64,000 nucleotides of DNA from Rothia sp. (in: high G+C Gram-positive bacteria) (GCF_030540545.1 NZ_JAUNVZ010000008.1:62001-126000); one strand, 5' to 3'; shown: positions 26,550-37,020, counted from the first letter of the stretch. Notes: generated by a model from the letters alone, not told the origin. A program made the numbers and translations.

Positions 26550-27893
26550 CTAACGCATATGACGCTCAGTATCGAGTTTGCGCATCACCTGAGTATCCTG
26601 GTCGAAAATCCAGTTCTTATCAAAGAGCAGACGCACAAACGCCAGACCCAAACCCAGAGCCAGGAAAACCAGCAGGGACTGCGCCAGACCACCCACCGCA
26701 GAGTTCATATCCCCCATAGACAGGTGCGACATGGCGGTGTAGAAAGGCACACCCGGAACCATAGTCACCACGGCGGGCACCGAGAGAGAAATACGCGAGT
26801 AGCGGCGCTTATGCAGGGGCGCGATCACCTCAGCCATAATACCCACCGTAAAGACCGCCAGTACCGCCGCCAGGTAGGGGGTCCAGCCCTGATTGACCAG
26901 CAGAATACGCGCCGTATTAGCAATACCGGCAATCACGCCCGCCCAGAGCACCGCCGTGTGAGAGGCAGCAAAGAGCATCGCAAAGCCCATCGCCGCAATA
27001 GCGGAGGCAAGAACCAGTAGCATCACATACAACCAATAGGGCATGGGCGGCAGCTCATTTTGAGCCAGCGGCAGGTGATAGATCGTAATCATGACCCATA
27101 CCGAGAAGGAGGCGCTCACCAGCAGCACCGTCACATAGGTCAGGCGCGCGATACCGGCAAGGAAGTCCATGCGCGCAATATCGAGCATGCCCGTGACCAT
27201 GGGGAAACCGGGCACCAGGTAAAGAATCGAGGAAATGAAACCGACCATATGCATTGGCCCGATCAGCCCCGCCGCGGATAGGGATGCGACCACACCCACG
27301 TACAGGCTGGTGGAGAGGAAACCGCAGAGCATCCAGATTGCCATGTGGTTAATGCCGCGCTTAATCATGGTAGAGCGCAGGTACTGACCGGCACCGGCGG
27401 CAAGCAGCACCGCGAAGCATTCCACATAGCCGCCTCGGTTCAAAAAGGCGAAGGCGGCACAGGCAATACCGGAGGCGAGGGTGAGCATCCAGCGCGTGTA
27501 CAAATGCGGCATGGAGTCAATACGGTCCAGTTCCGCCTCGGCCTGGGCGGGAGTAATTTTCTCGGGTAGGTTCGAGATGAACACACCCAGCTGGTCGATT
27601 TTATAGGAGTTAATGCCCATGGTGCGCTGCTCGGCGACCTCGGTGCGGAAATTACCGTTGGCGTAGGCGCTGGTGGATAGTTCGGTGAAGGTCACCTGGG
27701 CGTGGTGCTCATCCAGCCCGATTGCTTTTGCCAGTCGTGCCATGGAGGCTTTAATACGGTAGGCGCTCGCGCCGGATTTCATGAGGATTCGACCCAGGCG
27801 GAGCACGACCTGCGATTGCGCAACGATGTGCTTGTGCTGCTCTCGTGAGGAGCCCAGGTAGATACTATAGGTGTTGGTGTCGGTGTATTCCAT
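26550..27893 (-). CDS. threonine/serine exporter, ThrE family
   Basis: A 447-residue inner-membrane protein. The cytoplasmic N-terminal domain (about residues 25-130, with LRLGRILMKSGASAYRI and the FTELSTSAYA segment) is the DUF1212 part with its hydrolase-like motif; the rest has about ten hydrophobic helices, including a second DUF3815-like half. This two-part arrangement matches C. glutamicum ThrE, which exports threonine and serine using the proton gradient. Substrate here is inferred from family only. It converges with the membrane-protein gene and diverges from the exonuclease. Confidence 0.85.
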   Translation of the reverse strand: MEYTDTNTYSIYLGSSREQHKHIVAQSQVVLRLGRILMKSGASAYRIKASMARLAKAIGLDEHHAQVTFTELSTSAYANGNFRTEVAEQRTMGINSYKIDQLGVFISNLPEKITPAQAEAELDRIDSMPHLYTRWMLTLASGIACAAFAFLNRGGYVECFAVLLAAGAGQYLRSTMIKRGINHMAIWMLCGFLSTSLYVGVVASLSAAGLIGPMHMVGFISSILYLVPGFPMVTGMLDIARMDFLAGIARLTYVTVLLVSASFSVWVMITIYHLPLAQNELPPMPYWLYVMLLVLASAIAAMGFAMLFAASHTAVLWAGVIAGIANTARILLVNQGWTPYLAAVLAVFTVGIMAEVIAPLHKRRYSRISLSVPAVVTMVPGVPFYTAMSHLSMGDMNSAVGGLAQSLLVFLALGLGLAFVRLLFDKNWIFDQDTQVMRKLDTERHMR

Positions 27894-28066
27894 GGTGTTC
27901 CTGAAGTGGATTACATAGAGAATACTCTCTTATGGATAAGGCTTACCTAAATATTTTAGCCGATGTACGGGATACACGCGGGGATAAACAGCCCATTCCT
28001 ACGCCATATTCGAACACTAACGCCCCAAGATGCAGCGCGGGGTATAAGTGGCGTATTGTTGCATAT

Positions 28067-28762
28067 ATGAGCTGGATTGATAAGCCTCGCGCAACCTTTG
28101 ACCTTGAAACCACCGGTGTGGACGTAAAGACCGCCCGCATTGTGACCGCCTCCCTGCTGCTGGTAAACCCCGACGGCAGTATTGAGCGTGCTGGTCAATG
28201 GCTGGTGAACCCCGGAATTGAGATTCCGGAGGGTGCAGCGGCGGTGCACGGCATTACCACCGAGTACGCGCGCGAGCACGGCATGCCCGCCGATAAAGCG
28301 GTGTGGGATATTGCCGGTGCCCTGGGATCGCTCTTTCTGGACGGTATTCCCGTGGTGGCTTTTAATGCGGCCTATGATTTTTCGGTCATGCACTATGAGA
28401 TGCTGCGCTACAACATTAAGGACGGCCAGCTGCCGCCCGGCTTTATCCTTGACCCCTATGTGATCCATAAGCACGTGATTCCGCGCAAACGCGGTAATCG
28501 CCGCCTGGAGACCCTCGCCGCTGAACACGGTATTGCTCTGGATAATGCGCACGCTTCCCGCGATGATGCGCTGGCTGCCGAGCGTCTGTTGGATGTGCTG
28601 GCGCGCCGTTTCCCACAGGAGCTGGATATCCCCCTGGATCAGTTGCACCAGAACCAGATCGCCTGGGAGGCTCAGCAAGCGGCTGATTTCCAGGCGTGGA
28701 TTCGCACCAAGCCCGGTCGTGAAAACGAGATTATTGAGAGTGGCTGGCCCATTCGATACTAG
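28067..28762 (+). CDS. DEDD-family 3'-5' exonuclease (DNA polymerase III epsilon-like)
   Basis: A 231-residue protein; start chosen at MSWIDKP because homologous sequence begins there. Exonuclease motifs: ExoI FDLETTGVD, ExoII near AFNAAYDFSVMHYEM, and ExoIII NAHASRDDALAAERLL, giving the DEDDh set. Such stand-alone epsilon-like exonucleases take part in DNA proofreading or repair. It lies directly upstream of AdnAB, in the same direction, which fits a DNA-repair neighbourhood. The family is firm; the partner polymerase is unknown. Confidence 0.88.
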   Translation: MSWIDKPRATFDLETTGVDVKTARIVTASLLLVNPDGSIERAGQWLVNPGIEIPEGAAAVHGITTEYAREHGMPADKAVWDIAGALGSLFLDGIPVVAFNAAYDFSVMHYEMLRYNIKDGQLPPGFILDPYVIHKHVIPRKRGNRRLETLAAEHGIALDNAHASRDDALAAERLLDVLARRFPQELDIPLDQLHQNQIAWEAQQAADFQAWIRTKPGRENEIIESGWPIRY

Positions 28763-28869
28763 TCTTTGGAAACCGCTCGGTTTGTAGATTCAATCTGTGG
28801 ACTCGGTCTGCGAGCACCCCAGATATCACCACATCACCCCAATGACATCCACCCAATGACGGGAGAATC

Positions 28870-31800
28870 ATGAGCTCAACTTTTATCCTCGGCGCACCGG
28901 GCACCGGCAAAACCCATGCCCTCATTCAGCGCGCCGTTAGCTACCTGGAGACGGGCAATAACCCCGAATCCCTGCTGATTCTAGCCCCCACCCGTCAGGG
29001 TGCCACCCGCATGCGTCACGCCATTGCCCGCGCCAGCGAACGAAGCCTCTCCCAAGCACCCACGCGCGCCTGGGCTGCCTACGCTTTCGATGTGCTGCGC
29101 CGCGCCTTTGTGCTGGGGCTGCTGCCGGGGGTGCAGGCGCCTCCTAAGCTACTCTCGGGCCCCGAGCAGGACACTATGATTGCTGAAATGCTCACCCAGC
29201 ATCGCGCGGGGATCGGTGCGCAGGTGCGCTGGCCGGAGGATTTGAATCAGGCGTTGGATACGCGCGGTTTTCGCCACGAGCTGCGTGATTTCTTTGACCG
29301 TATGGCAGAGTATAATCTGAACGCCGATCAGGTGCGCCAACTGGGTCGAGAGCACGGTCATCCGGAATGGGTTGCCGTGGCTGATTTTTATACCGAGTAT
29401 GCCCAGGTGCGTGCCCTGCGAGCGCCCAATGCCTTCGACCCCTCGGCACTCATTCACCGCGCCTGCAATTTTCTGCTGACTCACCCGGAGTTTTTGGCGC
29501 AGGAGCGTGAACGTTTCCGCCTGATTTTAATTGATGATGCGCAGGAGATGTCCCCGGCGACCTACCGTTTGCTGGGTGTTTTGACCGGCTCTTTTGAGTA
29601 CCTACTCTCGCGTTCCATTGTGCCCGCGAATCTGGGAGAGGCAGCGCGCGATCAGCTGGCAGTCGCCTGTGCTCAAGCGCCCTCGGTGGTTATCACCGGG
29701 TGTAGCGAGAATACCCTGCAGGGTTTCCGCGGCGCCCGACCGGAAATGATGAGTCTTTTCTCGGTGCTCTACCCGAACCTGGTACAAGAGCATCTGAGCT
29801 CCTCCTATCGCATGTCGGAGCCGGTTGCTGCAGGCTGGGAACAGCTGGTGCGTCGTCTGCCGGTGGTGCCTCGCGCCGCTACCGTGCGACAGCTGCAGCC
29901 GGCTCAGGTGCGTGAGGAGCAGCAGAGCCTGCTGGCTGTGAACGAACTGGGCGATATTCTGGACTCTACCGCGGTGGGTGAGTCGGCGCTGGGCGTGCAG
30001 GCTCACCTGCTGGCAAGCGCCCAAGATGAGGCAAACCAGATTGCTCAAATGCTGCTGGAGGATTACCTCTACCGCGGTCGTATGTACCGTGAGTCGGCGA
30101 TTATTGTGCGTAATTCTAGTGAGGTGGCGCGTCTGCGCCGCGTGCTGGCAAGCGCCGGTATTCCCACGGTGACTCCTTCCTCACTGACTCCTCTGCGTGA
30201 TGAGCCCGCGGTGCGTCCCTTTTTGGATGCGCTGGCTCTGCTGGTGTACACCCTTAAGCAGAGCGCTCAGTGGCTGCGCCTGCCGGAGCTGGGTGCTGTG
30301 GTGCCCGGTGCGACTGAAGCTACTTCTACATCGAGTACCGAAGCCGGCGAAACCCATACTGACCCCGCTGAAAATCAGGCAAACCCGGCAGAAACCAATG
30401 CCGAAAAGCTCTTCCGCCGCAGCCTCCACGATGTGCTCGCCGAAGAAGACCGAGCCAACCCCGGCTCCGGCGCGCACAATGCCATTAGCCTGCTCACCTC
30501 CCGCCTGGGTGGCGCCTCCAGCATGGAGGTACGCCGCCTGCGCCAGCAGCTACGCGCCGCAGAATTGCTCGCCGGAGGCACCCGACCCAGTGATGAGCTG
30601 CTGCTCGGTGCCCTACTTGACCCCGAAGCCCTGCCCGCAGAGGGTATTGGTGTGGCGGCACGTCGCGTATCGGCGGTGCTCTCTGCCGGTATGCGCGCCC
30701 TGAATGACCCGGATGCTGACGCCCAAAGCGTGCTCTGGGAGTTGTGGGAAGCCAGCGGTCTGGAACGCATCTGGACCCGCGAAATTCATATTAATGGCAA
30801 TATTGGCCCTGTGGCTGAGCGCGCCCATCGCAATCTGGACGCCATGATTGGTCTTTTTGAGTCCGCGGAGCGTTTTACCGACCAGATGCCCGGCTCCACC
30901 CCGGAGCAATTCTTGGCGTACCTGGATCAGCAGGATTTGGCAATGGACTCCCTGGCGGCGCGCGGTCAGCGCTATGATGCGGTGGAAATTCTGACCCCCG
31001 CTCAGGCGGCGTCGCGCTCCTGGCAGACCGTATATGTGAGCGGCATTCAAGAGGGTGTATGGCCCAATACCACCCTGCGCGGCTCCCTGCTAGCAACCGC
31101 CGATTTGGTGGATATGTGCGATAGCGCCCTCAATGGTGGCGAGTTTATGGGCACGCGCAGCTATGCCGAGCGTGCCCGCGATGTGCGCCATGATGAGCTG
31201 CGTATGTTCGCCAGCGCTCTCTCTCGTGCCCAGAAGAGCGTGGTTCTTACCGCCGTGATTGATGAAGACAGTGCCCCCAGCGAATTCTTCTATGCCCTGG
31301 CGCCGGAGAAAACTAGCGATGATATTACCCGTGTGCGCCGCCCGCTGACCCTGCGCGCCCTGGTGGCTCAGCTGCGCGCTGCCGCGACCGGCACCGATCC
31401 TGTACGTGCCGCTCTGGCGCTGGATCAATTGCATTCTTTGCTGGAACGCAGCGGCACCTTAGCTCCCGAATACCGTGTGTTGGATACTGAAAATCGTAGC
31501 GGTGAGAGCGATTCGGCTGAGAGCCAGTCAGGGGAACAATCGGAGGGGAATAACTCGATTATTGAACGCCGTATTGGTATTCCCGGTGCCCACCCGAGCC
31601 AGTGGTGGGGCATTAAAAACCTCAGTAGCACCGACCCCATTTTCACCCCGCGCCACACGGTGGATGAGCACGGCATGCCCGGGGCTGAACGCCTGGTTGT
31701 GCCCATTTCCCCCTCGCGCCTGGAGCGCATCCATAAGTCGCCCCTGGACTGGCTGGTTGCCGCCGCCCGCGCCGAATCGCCCACCGACCTTTCGCGTAGC

Positions 31801-32646
31801 CTAGGCACGCTGATCCACGCCATTGCCGAGGAAATGCCCGCCGCCTCCCAGGTTGAGCTGCGGGAAGAACTCGAGCGCCGCCTGGATGCCCTGAACCTGC
31901 CCGACACCTGGGAGAGCCAGCAGCTGCGCGAGCGCGCCGAGGCAATGATTATGAAATTCTCGACCTATATTAATGAGATTATGCCCGGGGATGAGCGCGA
32001 ACTGGTCGGCGTGGAGGGCTCCTTTAGTGTGCTCGTACCCGGTGCGCAGCTGGACGCCCAGCTGGACGGTCGAGTGGACCGTCTGGAACGTGATAGCGAG
32101 GGGAAATATTTGATCGCCGATCTTAAGACCGGCAAGCATAAACCCAATAAAAACGAGATTAAAGAGCATGCCCAGCTTGCTGCCTACCAGGTGGCTATTG
32201 AGGCGGGCGCCGGGGCAGCCATGCAGGCTCGCTTTGAGGGTGCCGGCGGGCGCTCCCGAGAGCTCTTTAGCGGGCTGACCGGCTCTAGCGCGGGCGCCTC
32301 CCTGGTGCAGCTGGGTGACGGCACCGTGCCCACCCCCAAGAATCGACCCCAGGCGCAGGAACCGCTGGGTGAGGATGAGAAAACCCAGCAGATGAGCGCC
32401 TACTTGGCGCAGCTTGCCTCCGGTGCGCTGAGCTATGAAGAGATGAGCAGGCTCTTTAATGTGGTCGATGAGATCACCCCGCAGCCGGGTACCGGTCAGT
32501 GGGCGCACGAGCTGATTATGCGCGCCGCCGAGCTGATTGTCTCTTCGCAGGTGCAGGCGCGTCACCGTCCGGGGGAGAGTTGTGCCCTGCCGGATATTTG
32601 CCCGCTGTGCGTGCGAGGGCGTCAGCTTACCCAGGATGAAGACTAA
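28870..32646 (+). CDS. AdnA-type UvrD/Rep helicase-like nuclease subunit
   Basis: A 1258-residue protein matching the first subunit of the actinobacterial AdnAB motor-nuclease, which resects DNA ends for recombination. Walker A is GAPGTGKT (residues 8-15). Helicase motif II is degenerate (LILIDDAQE rather than DExQ), as usual for AdnA, while motif III (ENTLQGFRGAR) is recognisable. The C-terminal RecB-like nuclease domain has GTLIHAIAEE, VDRLERD and the catalytic LIADLKTG. Of the four Fe-S cysteines typical of such nucleases, the N-terminal one is replaced (Ser957 in HKSPLDWL), and the C-terminal set is reduced to C1238-x5-C1244 with an extra C1247. The acidic Ser/Glu insert near residue 880 is unusual. 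AdnB follows 16 bp later. Confidence 0.88.
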   Translation: MSSTFILGAPGTGKTHALIQRAVSYLETGNNPESLLILAPTRQGATRMRHAIARASERSLSQAPTRAWAAYAFDVLRRAFVLGLLPGVQAPPKLLSGPEQDTMIAEMLTQHRAGIGAQVRWPEDLNQALDTRGFRHELRDFFDRMAEYNLNADQVRQLGREHGHPEWVAVADFYTEYAQVRALRAPNAFDPSALIHRACNFLLTHPEFLAQERERFRLILIDDAQEMSPATYRLLGVLTGSFEYLLSRSIVPANLGEAARDQLAVACAQAPSVVITGCSENTLQGFRGARPEMMSLFSVLYPNLVQEHLSSSYRMSEPVAAGWEQLVRRLPVVPRAATVRQLQPAQVREEQQSLLAVNELGDILDSTAVGESALGVQAHLLASAQDEANQIAQMLLEDYLYRGRMYRESAIIVRNSSEVARLRRVLASAGIPTVTPSSLTPLRDEPAVRPFLDALALLVYTLKQSAQWLRLPELGAVVPGATEATSTSSTEAGETHTDPAENQANPAETNAEKLFRRSLHDVLAEEDRANPGSGAHNAISLLTSRLGGASSMEVRRLRQQLRAAELLAGGTRPSDELLLGALLDPEALPAEGIGVAARRVSAVLSAGMRALNDPDADAQSVLWELWEASGLERIWTREIHINGNIGPVAERAHRNLDAMIGLFESAERFTDQMPGSTPEQFLAYLDQQDLAMDSLAARGQRYDAVEILTPAQAASRSWQTVYVSGIQEGVWPNTTLRGSLLATADLVDMCDSALNGGEFMGTRSYAERARDVRHDELRMFASALSRAQKSVVLTAVIDEDSAPSEFFYALAPEKTSDDITRVRRPLTLRALVAQLRAAATGTDPVRAALALDQLHSLLERSGTLAPEYRVLDTENRSGESDSAESQSGEQSEGNNSIIERRIGIPGAHPSQWWGIKNLSSTDPIFTPRHTVDEHGMPGAERLVVPISPSRLERIHKSPLDWLVAAARAESPTDLSRSLGTLIHAIAEEMPAASQVELREELERRLDALNLPDTWESQQLRERAEAMIMKFSTYINEIMPGDERELVGVEGSFSVLVPGAQLDAQLDGRVDRLERDSEGKYLIADLKTGKHKPNKNEIKEHAQLAAYQVAIEAGAGAAMQARFEGAGGRSRELFSGLTGSSAGASLVQLGDGTVPTPKNRPQAQEPLGEDEKTQQMSAYLAQLASGALSYEEMSRLFNVVDEITPQPGTGQWAHELIMRAAELIVSSQVQARHRPGESCALPDICPLCVRGRQLTQDED

Positions 32647-32662
32647 AAGGGGAGGAGAAGCA

Positions 32663-35600
32663 ATGGAGAATCACGTGGAAAACACCGAAAATATGAACGC
32701 TATTCAAGGTAATGTAGCCCAGGAAAACCGACCCCAGAGCACCCCGCGTTTTAGCGCCGTGGAACTGGCGGATATTCTCGAGCTCAACCGCCCCACCCCC
32801 GAACAGATCGCCATGATCGAGGCGGATATGAGCAGCCACCTGGTTATTGCCGGCGCAGGCAGTGGCAAAACCGCGACCATGGTCGACCGCGTGATCTACC
32901 TGGTCGCCAATGGCTTCGTGCGCCCCCAGGAGATTCTCGGCGTGACCTTCACCCGCAAAGCGGCAGGTGAGCTGCGCGAACGCATGCGCGCCCGCCTGGC
33001 AATCCTACGCGCCAAGGGTTACATGCCCGAAGCCACCGAAGAAGAACTCATCGCCGGGGACTCCGACCCGGTGATCTCCACCTACCACTCCTACGCCAAC
33101 ACCCTGGTCAAAGATTACGGTCTGCGCCTGGGCTATGAGCAGGACGCGCAGCTGCTGGGAGATGCCCAAAAATACCAGCTCGCCGCGCAAATCGTCTCCT
33201 ATTGGGATGGGGAACTACCCCGCAATAAAAAGGATGAGTTCCAAGCCAAAAGCACCATTATTGCCGCCATGCTCACCCTCTCCGATCAGTGCGCCGAGCA
33301 CCTGCAAAGCCCCGAACAGGTGCGTGAATTCTGCGCCCGCCAGCTGGAAGCCTATACCGAGACCTTTGAGGAATCTAAAGGCAGCCGCGCCGAGTACAGG
33401 GAGATTACCCTGCACCTGAAAAACACCATCGCCCTGAGCTATGTGGTTGAGCGCTACGCCCTGATTAAAAAACGCATGCAGGTTATGGACTACGGCGATT
33501 TGATGGTGCTCGCCTCCCGCATTGCCCGCCAGTTCCCGCAGGTGGCGCGCGCCGAACGCGAACGCTATAAGGTGGTGCTCCTGGACGAATTTCAGGACAC
33601 CTCCCACACCCAGATGTGCCTCTTCTCCGACCTTTTTGGTTCCGGCAGCCGCGCCGCACACTCTACCTCTCACGGCACTGGTGCGAGCGAGAGCCTACCC
33701 GAGCACCCCGTCATGGCGGTGGGCGACCCCAAACAGTCCATCTACGGTTTCCGAGGCGCCTCTTCCGGTCAGCTCTTTAGCTTCTACGACTACTTCCACT
33801 CCGCCGACCCGACCCCGCTGTATCTAAGCGTGGCATGGCGCAATGACAAAGCCATTCTGGATGCCGCAAACCACCTGGCGGAACCCCTCAAACACGCCCC
33901 CGAATGGGTGCGCGGCTCCGTACCCTCCACCGTGCCCGATCTGCAGCTGCGCGCCGTGATCACCCAGCCCGACCCGGCAGGACTCGAAGCCATGCGCGGC
34001 AGGGTAGAACTAGCGCGCTACGGCACCGCAGCTGCTGAAGCTCAGGCACTGGCAGAGCGTATTGCCGCCGAACGCGCCCGCACCGCACCCGGTCAAGAAC
34101 ACCCCACCATGGCGGTACTGACCCGCACCCGCGCGCAGCTTGAACCCATCGCCCAGGCGCTCACCGCGCTGAACATTCCCTCCCAGCTGGGCGGTATCGG
34201 TGGTCTGATCGATAAACCCGAAATTATCGACATGGTTGCCACCCTGCAGATTCTCGCCGACCCCTCCCGCTCGGATGCGCTCGCGCGTCTGCTCACCGGC
34301 CCGCGCTGGCGCATTGGCACCGCCGATATGATTGCCCTGGGCGAGTACTCCAATGAGCTCGCGCGCACCCGCGGCATGGCGTTGCCCGAAAACCCCGAAG
34401 CCATGGAAGAAATCAGTGACTTCGGCTCCCTGATCGAAGCCATCGAAAACCTCCCCGAACCCGGGCATGTCACCGGCAAAAACGGGCGCAGCATGAGCCC
34501 CGAAGCCTTGGCGCGGCTGCAGGAATTCCGCGAAGAACTCTACACCCTGCGCACCATGCTCACCGAAGATTTGGGTACCCTGCTCTACGAAATTGAGCGT
34601 GTGCTTATGCTCGATATTGAGCTGGCGGTACGTTCCGGGGATAGCTACGCCTCCCGCGCCAATTTGGATGCGTTCCACGATGTCGCCGCGCGCTACGCCC
34701 AATCCTCCCCGCGCATTAATGCCACCATTTATGCGGGCGCAGACGGCACCAGCGAGGACGAAGAAAAAGCCACTCAGCGTTTCGTGCTCTCCGCCGGAGG
34801 CGTGAACTATCTGATGGGCTTCCTCGCCTGGATTGAAGAAACCGCTCGCAGCGAAAAGGGTCTAGCGCCCGCCATTGAACAGGCGCGCCCGGGCACCGTG
34901 CAGCTGCTGACCATGCACGGCTCCAAAGGTTTGGAGTGGGATAATGTGTACCTGCCCGGCTTGGCGGACCGCGCCAATACCAGCGTGAAAACCTGGCAGT
35001 ACGGTCCGCTCGGCGAGCTGCCCTGGCCGCTGCGAGGGGATAAAAACTATATGCCCTCCCAGCTGGAAAGTCTTCAGGAGATTCGCGAGCTCGAGTCACT
35101 TAAAGAGCTCAAAGAGACGCTGACTCTTGCCAATGAGCAGTGCGAAGAATACCAGCTCGAAGAAGAAAGGCGCCTGATGTACGTGGCGGCAACCCGCGCC
35201 CGCAGCCTGCTGGTGGCAAGCTGCGCCCGCTGGCGAGGTGCTAACGCCACGCCGCTGGTTGCCGACCCCTTCTGGAATGAACTGGTGCACTTTGCCACCG
35301 GTGAGCCTCTGCCCGGCGGTGCCGAGGATACACAGAGTGCTTCTCCCGAGCCGGAAAATTATCCGCACTATATGGGTACCGGTGTGGTCAACTACGCCTG
35401 GGATCAAGACCCCAAAAAGAAACCTCGAGCGATTGATATTGACGCCTATTTCGGTTCCCGTCTAGAGGACGAGGGACAGGATTACGCGGCCCTTGCTCGT
35501 GAGCTTGTGGCGCAGGCTCCAGTACCCGCCCCCGTACCCTATGCTCAGGCGTCCTCCCTGCAGGAGGCGTTGAGCTGGCAGGTGCGCCCGGTTATTGCGC

Positions 35601-36769
35601 AACGCCTGATCGACCCCGTGGCATGGACTAGTTATAACCCCGACCAGGGTAGTGTGCTCACCGCCATGTGGCCCTTTGACCCCTTTGAAGGTCCCAGCGT
35701 ATACCGTTGGGAATCCGAGAAGGCGCTTGCCGCCGGTATGCTGCTAGCGCTGCGCCACGGTGTGGCGCTGCCTCCCGGGCGCGTGCCCGCTAACTCCGCG
35801 GCGGAGCGTGCCGATGAACGTGCTCGTGCTGCCCGTGCGCAGGAACTCTTCGGAGTATCCGGCGTCTCTGGAACTGTGAATGTGGCGGCGGGGGAGAACC
35901 CTGAACTGAATACTGTTCAGGAACCCGGTTGGTTCGCCAGCCTGCCCACCCGTAAAGAACGCACCCTCGCCGCAGCCCGCATGCTCCTGTCCTATCCCGG
36001 TGTACTCATTGAGCACGAGCAGCTCACCCCCGCCCAACAAGCCCAAGCCAAAGACTGGGCACAAGAAGCAGACATGCTGCTCAAACTCGCCCGACGCGAA
36101 GTAGGAGTCACCCTCCCTGCAAAACCCGAAGCGTTCTCCGCCTCCACCCTGATCGAACTCAACGAAAACGCCGCCGCCATGCGCGCACAACTCATGCGCC
36201 CCGTACCGCGCAAACCCAGCCGTGCCGCGCGCACCGGTACGCTCTTTCACGAATGGGTTGAGGGGCACTACAACTCCGCGCCCATGCTCGACATTGACGA
36301 GGAACTCTACGAAGACGACGATAGCGACTTCAGCAGCACCATCGAGGAGCTACGCGAATCATTCCTCGCCAGCCAATGGGCACATCGCACCATGTGGGCG
36401 GCAGAATACCCCGTGGAAACCCACCTGGCGGGAACCTCAATCCGCGGCCGAATCGACGCGGTATTCCGTACCGAAACCGTAGACGAACAGGGTAACCCTC
36501 TCACGCTTTGGGAGCTTGTTGACTGGAAAACTGGTCGAGTGCCCAGCAAGAGCGCCATGCGCTCCAAGAGGATTCAGCTGGCTGTCTACAAGATTGCCTT
36601 TGCGCGCGTGATGGGAGTCGACCCCGACACGATCCGCACCGCATTCCACTATGTCGGGCCCAACACCACCATTTGGGACAGCGATATCCAGGGTGGAATA
36701 CCCAGTGCTAGTGAGCTGGAGCGACTCATTACCAAACACAAATGGTCCGAGTCGAACACCGAAGAGTAA
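32663..36769 (+). CDS. AdnB-type UvrD/Rep helicase-nuclease subunit
   Basis: A 1368-residue protein starting MENHVEN, after GGGGAGGAG; the longer frame from 32537 overlaps AdnA and is not supported. All superfamily 1A motifs are intact: Walker A AGAGSGKT (63-70), GVTFTRKAA, LLDEFQDT, VGDPKQSIYGFRG, TMHGSKGLEWDNV and RLMYVAATRAR. The C-terminal RecB-family nuclease domain shows GTLFHEWVEGHY, RGRIDAVFR and the catalytic LVDWKTGR. In mycobacteria AdnB is the main motor. The two genes form an operon (16 bp apart), so an AdnAB heterodimer is expected. The protein is longer than mycobacterial AdnB, with an insert around residues 900-1050. Confidence 0.92.
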   Translation: MENHVENTENMNAIQGNVAQENRPQSTPRFSAVELADILELNRPTPEQIAMIEADMSSHLVIAGAGSGKTATMVDRVIYLVANGFVRPQEILGVTFTRKAAGELRERMRARLAILRAKGYMPEATEEELIAGDSDPVISTYHSYANTLVKDYGLRLGYEQDAQLLGDAQKYQLAAQIVSYWDGELPRNKKDEFQAKSTIIAAMLTLSDQCAEHLQSPEQVREFCARQLEAYTETFEESKGSRAEYREITLHLKNTIALSYVVERYALIKKRMQVMDYGDLMVLASRIARQFPQVARAERERYKVVLLDEFQDTSHTQMCLFSDLFGSGSRAAHSTSHGTGASESLPEHPVMAVGDPKQSIYGFRGASSGQLFSFYDYFHSADPTPLYLSVAWRNDKAILDAANHLAEPLKHAPEWVRGSVPSTVPDLQLRAVITQPDPAGLEAMRGRVELARYGTAAAEAQALAERIAAERARTAPGQEHPTMAVLTRTRAQLEPIAQALTALNIPSQLGGIGGLIDKPEIIDMVATLQILADPSRSDALARLLTGPRWRIGTADMIALGEYSNELARTRGMALPENPEAMEEISDFGSLIEAIENLPEPGHVTGKNGRSMSPEALARLQEFREELYTLRTMLTEDLGTLLYEIERVLMLDIELAVRSGDSYASRANLDAFHDVAARYAQSSPRINATIYAGADGTSEDEEKATQRFVLSAGGVNYLMGFLAWIEETARSEKGLAPAIEQARPGTVQLLTMHGSKGLEWDNVYLPGLADRANTSVKTWQYGPLGELPWPLRGDKNYMPSQLESLQEIRELESLKELKETLTLANEQCEEYQLEEERRLMYVAATRARSLLVASCARWRGANATPLVADPFWNELVHFATGEPLPGGAEDTQSASPEPENYPHYMGTGVVNYAWDQDPKKKPRAIDIDAYFGSRLEDEGQDYAALARELVAQAPVPAPVPYAQASSLQEALSWQVRPVIAQRLIDPVAWTSYNPDQGSVLTAMWPFDPFEGPSVYRWESEKALAAGMLLALRHGVALPPGRVPANSAAERADERARAARAQELFGVSGVSGTVNVAAGENPELNTVQEPGWFASLPTRKERTLAAARMLLSYPGVLIEHEQLTPAQQAQAKDWAQEADMLLKLARREVGVTLPAKPEAFSASTLIELNENAAAMRAQLMRPVPRKPSRAARTGTLFHEWVEGHYNSAPMLDIDEELYEDDDSDFSSTIEELRESFLASQWAHRTMWAAEYPVETHLAGTSIRGRIDAVFRTETVDEQGNPLTLWELVDWKTGRVPSKSAMRSKRIQLAVYKIAFARVMGVDPDTIRTAFHYVGPNTTIWDSDIQGGIPSASELERLITKHKWSESNTEE

Positions 36770-36809
36770 ATCCATAACTGCTAAGACATTCCATATGGGC
36801 TAATACCCA

Positions 36810-36901
36810 ATCCGGCAAGGCTACGGCACGCTATCCGGCAAGGCTGCGGCCGGCTATCCGGCAAGGTTGCGGCCACCAATCCGGCAAGGCTGTGGCTACA
36901 A
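36810..36901. repeat. 23 bp tandem repeat, four units
   Basis: Four consecutive 23 bp units (starting 36810, 36833, 36856, 36879), each beginning ATCCGGCAAGG and containing a GC-rich TGCGGCC core. An inverted partial unit (GCAGCCTTGCCGGAT) is at about 37697-37711, inside the start of the next gene. Related AATCCGGC stretches occur at 45810-45840 and 46015-46095. Confidence 0.85.
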
Positions 36902-36990
36902 CACCCGCATGGGATGATGCTCTGACGAACCGATAGGGCTGGAAGGTAAGCAAACCCGGGAACGTAACTGCCTGGGCTCGTCCCATGCGC
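36902..36990 (+). repeat. structured ~90 nt element, copy A
   Basis: Closing stem CGCATGGGA (36906-36914) with TCCCATGCG (36981-36989) around a core starting CTCT and containing GGGAAC. Follows the 23 bp tandem repeats. Shares ends and core pattern with copies at 40965, 41340, 45729 (minus) and 45894 (minus). May be a structured RNA or a miniature mobile element. Confidence 0.7.
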
Positions 36991-37020
36991 AATGTAAACC
37001 ACGTAGACGCACCGTTTTAT

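Noticed and set aside
32537-32662. Earlier start of AdnB at 32537
   Set aside because: It would overlap the AdnA end by 110 bp and has no ribosome binding site; GGGGAGGAG precedes 32663.
36810-36901. CRISPR array at the 23 bp repeats
   Set aside because: Units abut directly with no spacers, and no cas genes are nearby.
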